Assembly (NCBI GenBank): GCA_023627715.1
Contig: JAMAHW010000035.1
Coordinates: 124,001 to 188,000, forward strand
Reading direction: 5' to 3'
Source of the DNA: Periconia sp. R9002
Taxonomy: Eukaryota > Ascomycota > Dothideomycetes > Pleosporales > Periconiaceae
DNA length: 64,000 nucleotides
The translations under genes were made by a program, and so were the position numbers. Under the pieces are notes generated by a model. The model was not told the origin of the DNA, ran no database searches, and saw only the letters and a program-made list of their open reading frames with translations. Shown here piece after piece: positions 53,436-64,000 of this stretch (position 1 is the stretch's first letter; each line of letters starts with the position of its first letter).

Positions 53436-54575
53436 ATGGCGCCCCTTCGTATATCTATACCCACCACACACACTAACTCGGACAATGGCAAAGAATTCAC
53501 TGCCTATGAGATCCGAATCGAGCATCCTTTTCCTCGCGCAGCCACAACGATCCGCAAGCGCTACTCCGAGTTTGCAGCCCTCGATGCCGCCCTAAGGTCT
53601 GAAGCTGGAGCCCCACCGCCCACGCCGCTGCCTGCGAAGAGCTGGTTTGGTGGAGGACTAGGCAAACTTGGATTTGGGAACACAGCAGGTTCGCCTGAGC
53701 TTGTTGAGAAGCGTAGACAAGGGCTGGAGCAGTACTTGAAGGACATCGAGACAAGTGACGACGGACGGTGGCGCTTGTGCAAGGCATACAAAAATTTCTT
53801 GGATCTGGGCGATCGGAACAAGAAGCTTGCAAACTTCCCTGGTGCACAATTTGGCAAAGATAGGGTGAGAGACAGCACCGACTGGCTAGATAAGTACAGC
53901 GAAGTCAAGAGCAACCTTTCGGACGCACGGAGATGGCTCACCCAGAGAGAGCAAGCCACGGCGGCTTCAGCACAGCACGAGGCGGGTGCAAACGCAAAGA
54001 AGGGACTCGTCAGGGCAGGTGCCTTGCTTTCCGCGTTGGAGGAGGGTCTTTCGAGACTCGGAGGTTCCGGCGCCGATGAGTGGGGTGGGGAGAAGCTGGG
54101 CGAGGGCGAGGTGCGGCGACGTCGCGATCTCATCAGCACCTCTCGTAAAGAACGCGATGGGCTGGAGAGTGTGCTCAACACCATGGCCGTGAAATCTGCC
54201 GTCTCGGGCAGTTCCTCTGCAGCACCTTCCATGTCTTCCGCTGCCGTGACCAACGAGCAAAAGGCAGGCCTTTTCAGCCGAACCAACCAAGTCGCGTCAG
54301 GAAGACGGGTCCTAGGCGCCCCTCTCCAAGAGACAGACCGCACGAGGGAACTAGACAATGAAGGTGTGTTGCAGCTGCAGAGGCAGATCATAGAAGAGCA
54401 GGATCAAGATCTGGTCGACCTTACCACAGTGGTGCGACGCATGAAGGAAATGGGAATTCAGGTCAACCAGGAATTGGTGTATCAAAATGCTCTCCTGGAC
54501 CAGTTTGAACATGATGTGGAACGTGTTGATGGCAAGATGAAGATTGCGAAGAAGCGCATCGACAAGATCAGCTAA
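53436..54575 (+). CDS. VAM7: Vam7, PX-domain Qc-SNARE of the vacuole
   Basis: Single exon, 379 residues from the ATG (MAPLRISIPTT). The N-terminal 115 residues are a PX domain: FTAYEIRIEHPFPRAATTIRKRYSEF holds the phosphoinositide-binding RxYxEF motif, with EKRRQGLEQYLKDI and WRLCKAYKNFLDL behind it. A variable, partly helical linker follows. The last 65 residues are a SNARE helix of Qc type (EEQDQDLVDLTTVVRRMKEM, then VNQELVYQNALLDQFEHDV, whose Gln supplies the zero layer). There is no C-terminal membrane anchor, as expected: Vam7 is recruited by PI3P and HOPS and pairs with Vam3, Vti1 and Nyv1 in vacuole fusion. The start inside the longer open frame is chosen because the PX domain begins ten residues later. 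Confidence 0.94.
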   Translation: MAPLRISIPTTHTNSDNGKEFTAYEIRIEHPFPRAATTIRKRYSEFAALDAALRSEAGAPPPTPLPAKSWFGGGLGKLGFGNTAGSPELVEKRRQGLEQYLKDIETSDDGRWRLCKAYKNFLDLGDRNKKLANFPGAQFGKDRVRDSTDWLDKYSEVKSNLSDARRWLTQREQATAASAQHEAGANAKKGLVRAGALLSALEEGLSRLGGSGADEWGGEKLGEGEVRRRRDLISTSRKERDGLESVLNTMAVKSAVSGSSSAAPSMSSAAVTNEQKAGLFSRTNQVASGRRVLGAPLQETDRTRELDNEGVLQLQRQIIEEQDQDLVDLTTVVRRMKEMGIQVNQELVYQNALLDQFEHDVERVDGKMKIAKKRIDKIS

Positions 54576-55298
54576 CTCTTCCTTTTGGGGATACCACAGC
54601 GTAGTTTCGTGTTTCTGCATTTGATTTTGCATATACCCAGCGCTTTGTTTCTTTTTAGTTTATAGAGCAATCCAGCAATACCGGTACCTGCACTCTTCGG
54701 CATAGTAGAGTGGGGAGTTTAATATAGAATTTTTCTCAGCAGTGGAGTACCGTTTCGGTATGTCATTTAAGCATTATGCATGTGTAACGTGTGTTCTAGT
54801 GGTGATACTATATGTATACCGTTGTTCTAAGAGTAGACCACATTTTCGGGTTACCAGATGTAACATACGCATTCAATGTTCACGCCAGTGAACCCTACAG
54901 CTTACTCCGGTATTACCATGACACATATCTTAGGGTAAAATGCTGAGTTGTGAGATTTTGGGCAATTATCGACGAATATCTGATCCCGAGTCTCGATGTG
55001 GATTGCTTCACATGAAAGTTCGGCCCAGCTTGCACATCTCTTACTTTCACAAAGGAGGCTAATACTCAAACAGAACCGTTGTCCTGAATCGCCCAGCTTA
55101 CTGTGACACCGATTATCACTCCCCTACTTTAATCACCAATTCACAGAAGCAAGAGTCAAACGCTCACAGTCACGCCATGGTACATAAATCACCAAGCCCG
55201 ACCTCCACCATCTCCCCTCGAACACCAAACCATTTCTCAACCCCCAACCAAACCGTCACACCAACTTCCCAGCCCCACAAGACAAACACACCTCCAAA
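54576..55298. other. intergenic, VAM7 3' region and next promoter
   Basis: About 720 bases, AT-rich near the VAM7 end. A frame at 55177-55446 is pyrimidine-rich leader translated in another phase. No gene is seen. Confidence 0.55.
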
Positions 55299-55717
55299 AT
55301 GTCAACGAAGCCATCCACCCCGTCGCTCCCCCCATGGCTCACAACCACCAAACTTCAAGACCTCTCCCGCAAACTCACCCAGCAACAAGCCGCGCACATC
55401 GAACTCCTCCACACCTTCAGCCTACTCAACCCCGAGTCCGAGGTAGCCTTGCAAAACCTTCCCTCCCTTACCCCCTCCCGCTTTCCAACGTACACTAACG
55501 CCATCCAACACAGACGGCAGAAGGATCCAAAAAACGACTCTCCAAGCTCAAAACCAGCATCGAGACACGCATCGCCAAGAACAAGGCGGATATCGTCGAA
55601 ACGGTCTTGAGGATCCAAGTCGAGGGTCAGGCGTTGGACGCGCAGATGAATGGGTGGGTGACGGCGGCGAAGCCGGCGGAGGGGGAGCCATCGAAGGAGG
55701 AAGGGAAGGCGTTGTAA
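55299..55717 (+). CDS. small coiled-coil hypothetical protein, 115 residues
   Basis: Two exons, 55299-55442 and 55514-55717, with a 71-nt intron in phase 0. The start (CCAAAATG) has a good fungal context and is preceded by a C/A-rich leader. The protein is predicted mostly helical: LPPWLTTTKLQDLSRKLTQQ, AHIELLHTFSLLNPESE, then in exon 2 SKKRLSKLKTSIETRIAKN and ETVLRIQVEGQALDAQMNGWV, ending in an acidic tail. No signal peptide or membrane helix. I do not recognise a named family. The size and helical hairpin are reminiscent of small subunits of multi-protein complexes, but that is only an impression. Confidence 0.7.
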
Positions 55718-56368
55718 CCGTTTGAGGTGTCGAACTAGTTACGAGCTGTAAGCATGGACTTCGTCTTTCTGTCCTAGGCTAAATCTGTTGATTTTTTGGG
55801 ACAGATGGCGTGGAATGGATGCGTTAGGTTTTAGGTATGGGAGGGTTTTTGTTGTCTGTCTGTCTTTACTAGACTTGGGCAGACGGGCTTCGCCTTTTCA
55901 CCTGTATTACTCCCCCATGTGTTTAATATCTGTGGCGGATTAGTATTTACATGTATCAATGAGAAATGAGAACTCAGGGTTCTGGGACTTCTACATATAC
56001 AATGATGATACGGTATCACGCACGGATTTCGACTGTACCAGAAAATTGCTAGGAGTATTTATTTCCCGTGGTTCATCGTGAAAGGTTTGCATGGGCAAAG
56101 CGAGGCCGACACTTCTCTACCCACACTAAAAGCGGTGGAACAGTTAGGTATCTGTGTTTGCTTCAGAGCAAATAGACCCAATTTTTTTAGGTAGTGCTTC
56201 ACTACAGATGTGCAAAATAGTAATATCAAATCATTTACTAGCAACAAAAATCAATACAACACCACCGCTATGCCAAGTTCGTAAAGTAAGCAAAAAAGGG
56301 GTGTATAACCTCTAAAGTGTCCAACATGCTAACCAAACAAGTTTCTGCAAATACAAGACGAATTCTTC
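55718..56368. other. intergenic between convergent genes
   Basis: About 650 bases of 3' region for both flanking genes, AT-rich. Nothing supported. Confidence 0.55.
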
Positions 56369-59300
56369 TTATCCAAAATGGCTACCATCACCAAATCCAA
56401 CCACCCTTTCTCTGCTTTTGCTTTTCACGCCCGCACTCCCATTTCCGCGAGCACCGCCAGCAAATCCACCCAAAGCAAGTCTCCTCTCAAAACTCGTCAC
56501 CTTCTCCCCACCATCGACAGCTGAACGGCTAAGCGGCACAGGCGGTGCGCTCATGGATCCCAGTATACGCCCTGTATCTCTCTCTCTACTGCTAGTGCGT
56601 TTCTCGGGACTTCCTGGGAGAAGAAGCTCGGGTCTCTTGTTCCGCACCACACTTCGTTTACTCGGCGTCTTGAGGTAACCTGGCTTTGTGGACGCGCGGG
56701 GTGGCATGGGTGTTGATGTGAGAAAGAGGGAGGGATCGTCAAAAGTGAGATCTTCAGGGATGGGCGGGGCGCGGGAGCGCAAGATGGAGCGAGGGGGTTG
56801 CGGCGGAAAAGTGTTAGGTCGAGAGGGGGTAGGACGGCGGGATGAAGAAATGTGGAGGTGAGTAGACGGCTGAGCGATGGGACGGACGGGGGAAATTGGT
56901 TGCGGTGATGGGTTTCGATCAGGAGACAGAGAGAGTGAAAGATTTAGGTTGGAGAGGCCGAGGGCGTTCTCATCGAAGGCGGTCCATCCTTCTAGACGCT
57001 GCGTCTCTTCACCCGCTTCGTCGAAGGGTGTAGGTTCGTCGGCTTCTTCTCTGTCCATGACCCCTTCATTGTTGGTGCCATCTCTGTCCGACTGGGAGCC
57101 ACTGCCCTGACTCCCCCTTCCGCTCCGTGTCCGCCTCGAGGGCGTTGGACTGGCCGATCGAGCAGCTCGTTTCTCCATTGTTTGTTCATACCAGTACCTG
57201 ATCATGAACCTTTGGCGTTTTTCGAAATTTCTTCGATACAGTGCTGTGGCAGTTTCTTCCTGCCTTTGTAAGTTCCAAAGTCGCCAACCAAGTTTCTTGA
57301 GCGCATTGAGAGCTGCCAAGTCAATGTTCTCTTGCCGCAGCGCTACTGCCAGATCGTCCTTGGCCTGGAGAGTAGCTAATCGGCCAGTCCAATTAGCGAG
57401 ATAACGAGATCTGAGCTTGTCGATATAGTACTGATGAGCTTCTGCATCATGGGCACGGACAATTGATGTGCGGTCGCGCATATGTGCCAGTAAGCTGGCG
57501 GCATAATGCAGAGTCCGGGTTCTGTTTTTCTCATCCACTTCATTCTCTCGGGCTCTCAGTTCATTCGCTTTGGCCCGCCATGTCTCGAGCGCTCTTTTGA
57601 CCAAATTTATCTTCACCTTCCTTCTCATCTGCGAGTATGCATCGCGCCTGCGATTTCTGCGTGCATGCTGTGTGGCTGCATTCCAAATTTTTATGGTTCG
57701 CGTGGTGAAGACAAAGAACCTTGCATCTTCGGCCCATCTGTTCAACTGTTGGAAATGATCGTACTTTTCCAAAAGAATATCCAAGAAACGCTGCTTGATT
57801 TTCTGTTCGTACTGCGCTTTAATGGCAAACTCTTCAGCTCTTCTTTCAGTAGTGACCAACTCCAATTTGCGCAGACAGGCGCGTAGAAGTTGGGTTCGCT
57901 TGAACTGAGCAAACCGTCGCTCAGCACCACCAAGAGTATTGTGACGTTCATTAGTGCGAGTGATCCAAGTCAAGAAGGCCGATTCCTTGACGGTTTGATT
58001 ATGAACACGCTGGAAAAGCGATACCCGAGACGCGAGAGCCCATCTGTACATAGCCTCAACCAGTACACGGTCATCAATGCGTTCCTTTAATGCTTTGATC
58101 CGCAGGCTATCGTTCCAAGTAGTCCATGTGTTACGCAAAAGCCGCATTTGGTCCACTGCCTTGGCTTGTTGCGAGAGTACAGTGTTACGTCTCCAGTGAT
58201 TGAACAGATTGACAGTCAGCCGAGCACCGGATTGGGCGCGGAACTGAGAGAGTAGTGGCGTTAATTTGGCGTATTTGCGTAGAGTAAAGAGAGCGTTTGC
58301 GAGTAATGTTCTCTGCCGAAATTCATCACTCTGTGGTTCAAGTTGTTCAACTGCCGTGATCTTGTTCCTCCAAATTTCAAGAGATCGACGCAACATTTGG
58401 CGGTCTTTCCGATCTGTGGCCCAGTTGTCTCTTTCTCTGAGAACAGTAGCCTTCTCATGCCACTTCCCAAAAAAGACGCGTCTCATTCGAAGCTCGCGCC
58501 AATCTGGTGCAGTTCTTTCACAGTATCTGAAAAACCAGTCTCTATAGACTCTGCGTGCCAACTTGTTGTCGTACATGTTTTCAGCGATCTCTTGTCGAAA
58601 GGTCACTTCGTCCATCCGGCGGCACCATTTTTTCAAAAACCGTGCTAGCACGAAATGCTGGATCTTGAGTTCATTAATAGCCGTAATCTCCCGCCAACCG
58701 TTGAAGAACCTTGTACGAAGAATATGCCGTCGTGCAACAGACGTCCTTTGCACCTCGTCTTCTGCACTCCTTGCCCAATGAGTGAACGATTTTGTTAATA
58801 GAAACAAGTCTCGTGCTTTCTCAGCGCGTTTTTCAAGCTTTCCAAAGAAGCGATCTGTTTCCCGATCATTGCGACGTTGAAGAGATCTATGATGTAAGTC
58901 TCCGATAGAATCTTTCAATAGCCTCCGTCTGTCGAGAGTAGTTGCCAGACGTTCCATCTCTTCATTCTTAGCAATTTGCTCCTGCGTCCGCCGCCGCCAG
59001 AGCTGTAGACATCTTCGAGCGAGTGAATGGAGTCGCTGGTTTTCAAAAGTCTCTGCGTCATCCAGTAGTCGAGTATCGGACGGTCGAAACGGTTCTGGCG
59101 CGTAAGACTGTGTTTGTGGATAAGGCACGTTTGGAATCGGTGAGTTGACGCCCGGTATCTGAACACCCGAAAAGTCGAATTCGGAAGTACTTGTGCTCTC
59201 TGCGTCGGACCCGGAAGGTCGAGGTGGAATGAAGCGCGGATTGTCACGAGTAGCAGAGCTAGCGATTCTGGGAGGCGGCTTTGGCTGATTAGAGGAGGCT

Positions 59301-59990
59301 CGCAGTCTCCCATTTGGCCTTACATCCTTTCTTGTACGTATTGGAAGTCGACCGTGATGTTGCGCCAACGCTTGCGTCTCCAAAACACCAGTTTCTGTAG
59401 CGCCGTCCGAACTTCGCCTGGACCGGTAAGGAAGTCCTATCCCAGTGTCTGTGGGACCCGCAATTTTATCCGCGCTGCCGTCTAGAAAGGAGTCGAAACT
59501 TCCGTGTCTTCTATTCCCCCGAGATCGTGGTTCTCTAGTGAGCGCTCCCGTCGTCGTTATGCGAAATGGGGTTGTCACGTCTACACCATCTCCGTTTTCA
59601 TTGACGTCGACATTGATGTGCATATCATCCTTCATTACCCTTTGATATCGCTGCACAAGGCTCTCCCCTCTAATTTGGCTAACCTGCATAAGCTTCAAAA
59701 ATTTGTAGAGAACGGCCACTCCCACGTCCTCGCCATGGTATTCCCCTGCCAATCGTCTCTCGGCGAGGATCGCATCGCAGGCTTTGTAGAGGGCAGTTTC
59801 GGAACGATCTGAAGATGATTGCGTGCGGCGCACTATGTCGTAGAGGATTTCCACAGCTTAAGTTCTGATTAGCATTCAAATTCTTGTTCGACAATCGCGC
59901 AATATTACCCTTGTCACTCAAATCTCCCCCGCTCAGTCCTGACGTTACGGAACCTGTAGAGTCTGCATTGTCGCTCATGGGGGCCGACAT
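56369..59990 (-). CDS. SFI1: Sfi1 spindle pole body protein
   Basis: Two exons, 59990-59909 and 59856-56369, 1189 residues. The start MSAPMSDNADS is followed by a 52-nt intron whose removal joins SDK to AVEILYDIVRR. Residues about 290-950 consist of at least fifteen degenerate repeats of 20-35 residues, each with a tryptophan-centred helix (LWRRRT, HWARSAE, GWREIT, KWCRRMDE, DWFFRYCE, KWHEKAT, IWRNKI, HWRRNT, TWNDSLR, TWRAKANE and more). These are the centrin/Cdc31-binding repeats of Sfi1, which form the long filament of the half-bridge and control spindle pole body duplication. The C-terminal 220 residues are Pro/Ser/Arg-rich with likely CDK sites, as expected for cell-cycle control. The start is divergent from a small plus-strand gene. 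Confidence 0.93.
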
Positions 59991-60346
59991 TCGAGCTCTG
60001 TGACTTTCCGGCGCGTATGCGACAACATGAGCAGTGCCGCGCGGGGGATGGGAATGGAAACGTCGCGGGAGGGTGGCGTGAGGGATTAAAGAGATGAGGA
60101 AATGGAACAAGAATTAAGCATTAAATCATAACAAGAGGAAGAATCGTAAAGTGCCGATTGGCGTCCTTCAACCCATGAGTGTTGGGGTTGACGCGCTTTG
60201 TTTTGGGTGGTTGGTTGCGCATTCACGATTGGTCGAGGTGCCAAGAGTGCACGTGCCCGGACCCCTGCTGTTTTCGTCCTGACCTCATCGTGGTACATGT
60301 GAACATTGTCTTGCCACGACTTCAGGAAAGACATCATTCGAACGAA
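59991..60346. promoter_or_regulatory. 356-bp bidirectional promoter, SFI1 and twin-CX9C gene
   Basis: The only space between the ATGs of SFI1 (minus) and the twin-CX9C gene (plus), so both promoters must lie here. ATTGG/CCAAT occurs near 60218 (CGATTGGTCG). No TATA box is obvious. Confidence 0.6.
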
Positions 60347-60623
60347 ATGCCAGGCCGAACACGACCTATTGAGAAGTTCGCTACAGCAGTAGCAAATTGC
60401 CCGAAAGAGGTATGCATTTCTCTTTAGAATGCAAGCATGCCGGGACTAACTAAATAGTCTTCGGCGTATGGAAAATGTATCCTGGCGGATTATAACAATG
60501 TCACCAAAGACAAGTGCGTGACCGAATTTTTGAAACTGCAAAAATGCTACTTGGTTCGTTCCCCCCAAGGCCTGGTAACGATCCTGCTAACATGAGCGAC
60601 AGGCGTCAGCTAAGAAACGGTGA
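60347..60623 (+). CDS. twin CX9C mitochondrial protein, NDUFAF8-like
   Basis: Three short exons, 60347-60409, 60458-60553 and 60603-60623, encode 59 residues. Introns are 48 and 49 nt, both GT-AG; each has a CTAAC branch-like sequence before the acceptor. The protein has two CX9C motifs: NCPKESSAYGKC, spanning the first intron, and KCVTEFLKLQKC in exon 2. It ends in a basic ASAKKR supplied by the seven-codon last exon. Twin CX9C proteins fold by Mia40 oxidation in the intermembrane space. The AAYG(R/K)C...C(V/A)xEFxxLxxC pattern resembles human NDUFAF8, a complex I assembly factor. Without splicing the gene is invisible as an open frame. The CX9C pair is directly seen; the NDUFAF8 link is inferred from motif similarity. 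Confidence 0.82.
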
Positions 60624-60737
60624 CGAAATGGCCACGGGTATCAATGTCTAGAATAAACTGTAACACGATTCATTGCACGTAATCTTTTTACTATCGAAAC
60701 AATGCTATACGCAGGCCATGCGTCCACTTATCCCTGC

Positions 60738-63700
60738 CTATAGCTTCACCAACCTGAGCAAAAATGTCGCCTTGTTCAACTCTTGCTCCTCTTCCAATAG
60801 CACCGATTCACCCCCCTTTTCTGTGGTTGTGCCCTCCACTTCTGTGATGATATGCTTGTCCAGGTTTCTTCTGAGCGCTTTCTCGAACAAATGACCTTGG
60901 TTCTCAAATGCACCGTCAATACCTACATTCTCTGGATCCGTCAATACACGGTACTCCATGCGGATATCATCCGTAGGCACCAGGCCAGCCTTCTTTCGCA
61001 AGTCCTGGACGCGGCGAATGATCTCGCGTGCTAGACCTTCTTGCTCGAGTTCTGGATAGCTGGCAACATCAAGAATGATTAGAACATCATTGTCGGTATT
61101 GAATTCTTGGTCCTTGTTTCTGTCATCCTGGGCCAGACCTCGCCTAACTGTGATCTCGTCTTTTCCTAGTTTGATGCCTTCGACATCTATCTCACCGGTC
61201 TTGATGAAATCTTTGATTTGCTGGCTGGTCAGGTTAGGCAGCGCCTTCTTAACTTTGACAGCATCTTTCTTCAACTTCTTCCCAAGGACTGAGAAATCAG
61301 CGCCAGCAGAGTACTGCACGCGGTATTTCTCTTCGTCGCTCGACAGAACCAAGTTGCGGACGTTCAACTCTTCTGATATGTATTGCTCCAACGATTTCAC
61401 GTCATCTAGGTATTCCTGTTCAGGATGTATGACAACAAGCGTTTTGAGCGGAATTTTGAGACCCTTGTTCGCGCGATCTCGGCAGATACGGCCGAGCTCA
61501 ATGACAGCCTGCATGCGCTTGAATTGACGCTCCACGGTCTCGTTAAAGAGTTCTTCACGAACTTCTGGGAAAGGAAGGAAATGCACGCTTTGGCTGTCCT
61601 CGGCTTGTAGCTCTTTCGGGATATGTGGGAGAAGACGAAGATAAATGTTGTCAGTGATGAAGGGAGTAAAGGGGGCAAGTCCGCGGCAGAGGGTATATAG
61701 GACTTCGAAAAGAGTGTTGAGGGCGTGCTTGGTATCATCCAGACCGTACTCACCCTTGAGTCGGCGTCGGTTGAATCGAATGTACCAATTTGTGGTATCG
61801 TCAATGAGCTAAGTAGATGTCAGCAGATCGCAGTAGTCTCGAAGAGAACAAGGCTCACCTGAAGGAGTCGCGGAACCACAGTATATAGTCGATATGCGGC
61901 CATTTCCTCGTTGACGAATTTGAGGAGTGATTGGCATGAAGCCAAGATCCATTTGTCAAGGACGTTAGTATTCGTCTTCTCTGCCGAAGGATCGAAAACA
62001 AAGTCCAGGTCCGCCACCTTCTTCAACAGTGTAACTTGCTGCTCAAAGAATTGATAGCTATTCCATAGAGGCAGAAGCACTTTGGAAACAATCTCCTTGA
62101 CGCCTGCCTCCTTGAAACGAAGTGTCTCGGCACGCACAACTGGTGAATTGATGAGATACAAACGAAGGGCATCAGAACCGTAATTGTCCATGATGAGCAT
62201 CGGGTCTGGATAATTCTTTAATCGCTTCGACATCTTCTTTCCGTCTTCTGCCAGTACAATGCCGTTTACAACGCAGTTTTTGAATGGCAATTTGTCGAAC
62301 AGGAGGGTCCCGAGAACTGTGAGTGTGTAGAACCAACCACGGGTTTGGTCCAAGCCTTCGGCGATGAAGTCACCGGGGAATGACTTCTCGAATTGTTCTA
62401 CGTTTTCAAATGGGTAGTGCGCGCTGGAGTAGGGCATGGATCCAGATTCAAACCAGCAGTCGAAGACTTCGGGTGCTCTCCGAAGGACACCTTTGCCTTG
62501 TTTGCTGGGTATAGTGATGTCATCAATCTTGTCACGATGAATGTCGGTGATCTCTCCCTCGTGTCCACTCAGTTCTTTCAACTCCTGAATGCTGCCGACA
62601 CACACGATTTCTTTTCCGTCATCGCTGACCCACAGAGGAAGCGGCGTGCCCCAGAATCGGTTCCGCGAAACCGCCCAATCAGGAGAATTCTGAATCCAAT
62701 TGGCAAATCGCTTCTCCTTCACGAAGGATGGCACCCAATGTGAGTCTTCAATATTGTGCAACATCTTTGGGATGCTGTCCTGGATGCGTATAAACCAGGA
62801 TGGAACGGCCCGGTAAATGAGTGGGGTGTCCGATCGCCAGCAGAAGGGATAACTGTGAGTAAGTTGTGACTCGACAACCAATCGTCCGGCAGCTTTAAGA
62901 TGCTTGATGATGTTCTTGTCAGCTTTCTTCACGTGCTGCCCTTCGAAGTCTCGGACGCGAGAGGTGAAACAGCCAGCGTCATCGACGGGGTTTGGGGGTG
63001 GGCGGTTTTCGTCGATGATGCCGTTGGCAAGAGCCACTTTGTAATCGTCTTCACCGAATGCTGGCGACTGGTGGACAATACCCACACCGCTATCGGCTGT
63101 GACATACTCAGCGTTGACCACCTTGAACGCATAGTCCTTGAACTCCTCGTAGAAGTAGTCAAACAAGGGCTCATATTTCCATCCGAGCATGTCCTTGCCC
63201 TTAAGCTTTTCTACTATCTTGAATTTTGCCTTCTTTGGGTCCTTGTACAACGTCCGAAGAAGCGCTTCAAGAAGGATATAGTGCTTTCCTGAGGCCTCGT
63301 CGAAAATTTTGATGTATTCGAAGTCAGGATGTGCAGCAAGTGCGCAATTTGATGGCAGTGTCCATGGCGTAGTCGTCCAAGCGAGCAGATGCGTTGTTGA
63401 GTCGTGCAGAAGCGGGAACGATACGACAACTGCAGGGTCCTGGACATCTTTGTAGTTTTGTGAAGCTTCGAAGTTGCTCAGAGGTGTGGTCAAGGCCGTG
63501 CTGTAAGGCATAACCTTGTATCCTCGATACACCACGCCCTTGTCGAACAAACGCTTGAACACCCACCACTCGGTCTCCATGAAATTTGTGTCCATGGTCT
63601 TGTAATCGTTGTCGAAGTCAATCCAACGACCCAATCGATCGATCGTATGCCTCCACTCGGTCGCATATCTCATGACAATGGCGCGGCATTTCTCATTGTA

Positions 63701-64000
63701 TTTGGCGATACCGATTTCACGTACGGCATCTGCGCCAGACATGCCCATCTCCTTGTCGATTTCATACTCGATTGGTACACCGTGGGTGTCCCAGCCAAAT
63801 CGGCGCTCGACATATCGGCCTTTCATAGACCAATACCTTGGGATGATGTCTTTGATCGTGGAAGCGAGGAGGTGGCCGTAATGAGGCATTCCAGTGGCGA
63901 AGGGAGGCCCATCTGAGCAAGTTAGTGAGGTCGCGCGGAAATTGAAGGCCGGAGCATACCGTAGAAAGTGTATGGTTGTTTTCCCACGGACTGTTTACAG
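60738..64000 (-). CDS. ILS1: cytosolic isoleucyl-tRNA synthetase, 5' end outside window
   Basis: Visible exons on the minus strand: 64000-63960 (partial), 63912-61859 and 61808-60738; introns are 47 and 50 nt. About 1050 residues are in the window, nearly the full class I enzyme. The first splice joins QPYTFYD to GPPFATGMPHYGHLL, carrying the HxGH signature. EDGKKMSKRLKNYPDP holds the KMSKS-like loop. The WDTHGVPIEYEIDKEMG, WCWR-like WCFESGSMPYSSAHYPF, and GWFYTLTVLGT motifs and the CP1 editing region (TTPWTLPSNCALA, YVTADSGVGIVHQSPAFGEDDY) are intact. The C-terminal anticodon-binding part (YIRFNRRRLKGEYG, then RMQAVIELGR) is that of the eukaryotic cytosolic form. It charges tRNA-Ile. The stop is 115 bases from the convergent twin-CX9C gene. 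Confidence 0.95.

Noticed and set aside
53561..54391. 276-residue minus-strand frame opposite VAM7
   Set aside because: Antisense shadow; the plus strand encodes clear PX and SNARE domains.
5870..64000. Functional link between the two tRNA synthetase genes in the window
   Set aside because: They are 53 kb apart with unrelated genes between; co-occurrence is chance.
1..64000. tRNA or rRNA genes and CRISPR arrays
   Set aside because: I scanned for B-box-like GGTTCRA sequences and cloverleaf arms and for regularly spaced repeats and found none that hold up; a tRNA covariance search was not possible.

Overview
The window is nuclear DNA of a filamentous ascomycete (Pezizomycotina). The evidence is short GT-AG introns (about 47-130 nt), compact fungal start contexts, pyrimidine-rich leaders, and fungus-specific families: Sec39, Vam7, Sfi1, Mkk1/2-type MAPKK, Rua1-type regulator and group XIV secreted phospholipase A2. 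A nuclear gene for mitochondrial ATP synthase subunit 8 points towards a Dothideomycete (Pleosporales-like), because that class is known to include mitochondrial genomes lacking atp8. The class assignment is inference.

Layout. 0-10.3 kb: 3' part of an alpha/beta hydrolase gene, a CYP57/pisatin-demethylase-like P450, an FMN-binding split-barrel protein, cytosolic Phe-tRNA synthetase beta subunit (six exons) and the cell-wall-integrity MAPKK. 10.3-13.4 kb: a gene-poor spacer holding the MAPKK upstream region. 13.4-20.6 kb: an accessory-looking stretch of short, poorly conserved genes (a protein with three NPF-centred repeats, a protein with a duplicated C-terminal unit, a small helical protein, a multipass membrane protein, an F-box protein and a GNAT acetyltransferase) plus an AT-rich patch with a perfect 13-bp hairpin. 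21.5 kb: nuclear ATP8 with an added mitochondrial presequence. 21.8-32.0 kb: two roughly 4-kb spacers around one Rua1-domain regulator gene. 32-45 kb: a single-pass membrane protein, an MFS transporter, Sec39, a small cysteine-rich secreted protein and a membrane-anchored coiled-coil protein. 45-52.4 kb: secreted PLA2 with an apparent GC-AG intron, then a tandem pair of paralogous single-pass membrane proteins. 53.4-64 kb: housekeeping genes (Vam7, a small helical protein, Sfi1, a 59-residue twin-CX9C protein resembling NDUFAF8, and cytosolic Ile-tRNA synthetase running off the right edge).

Most genes are independently transcribed housekeeping or surface/secretion genes; I see no biosynthetic gene cluster. 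Functional links are loose. Sec39 and Vam7 both act in SNARE-dependent membrane fusion, ATP8 and the twin-CX9C protein both serve oxidative phosphorylation, and the MAPKK controls cell-wall integrity. Exon coordinates were derived by hand from splice-site consensus, reading frame and family motifs. No transcript evidence was available.
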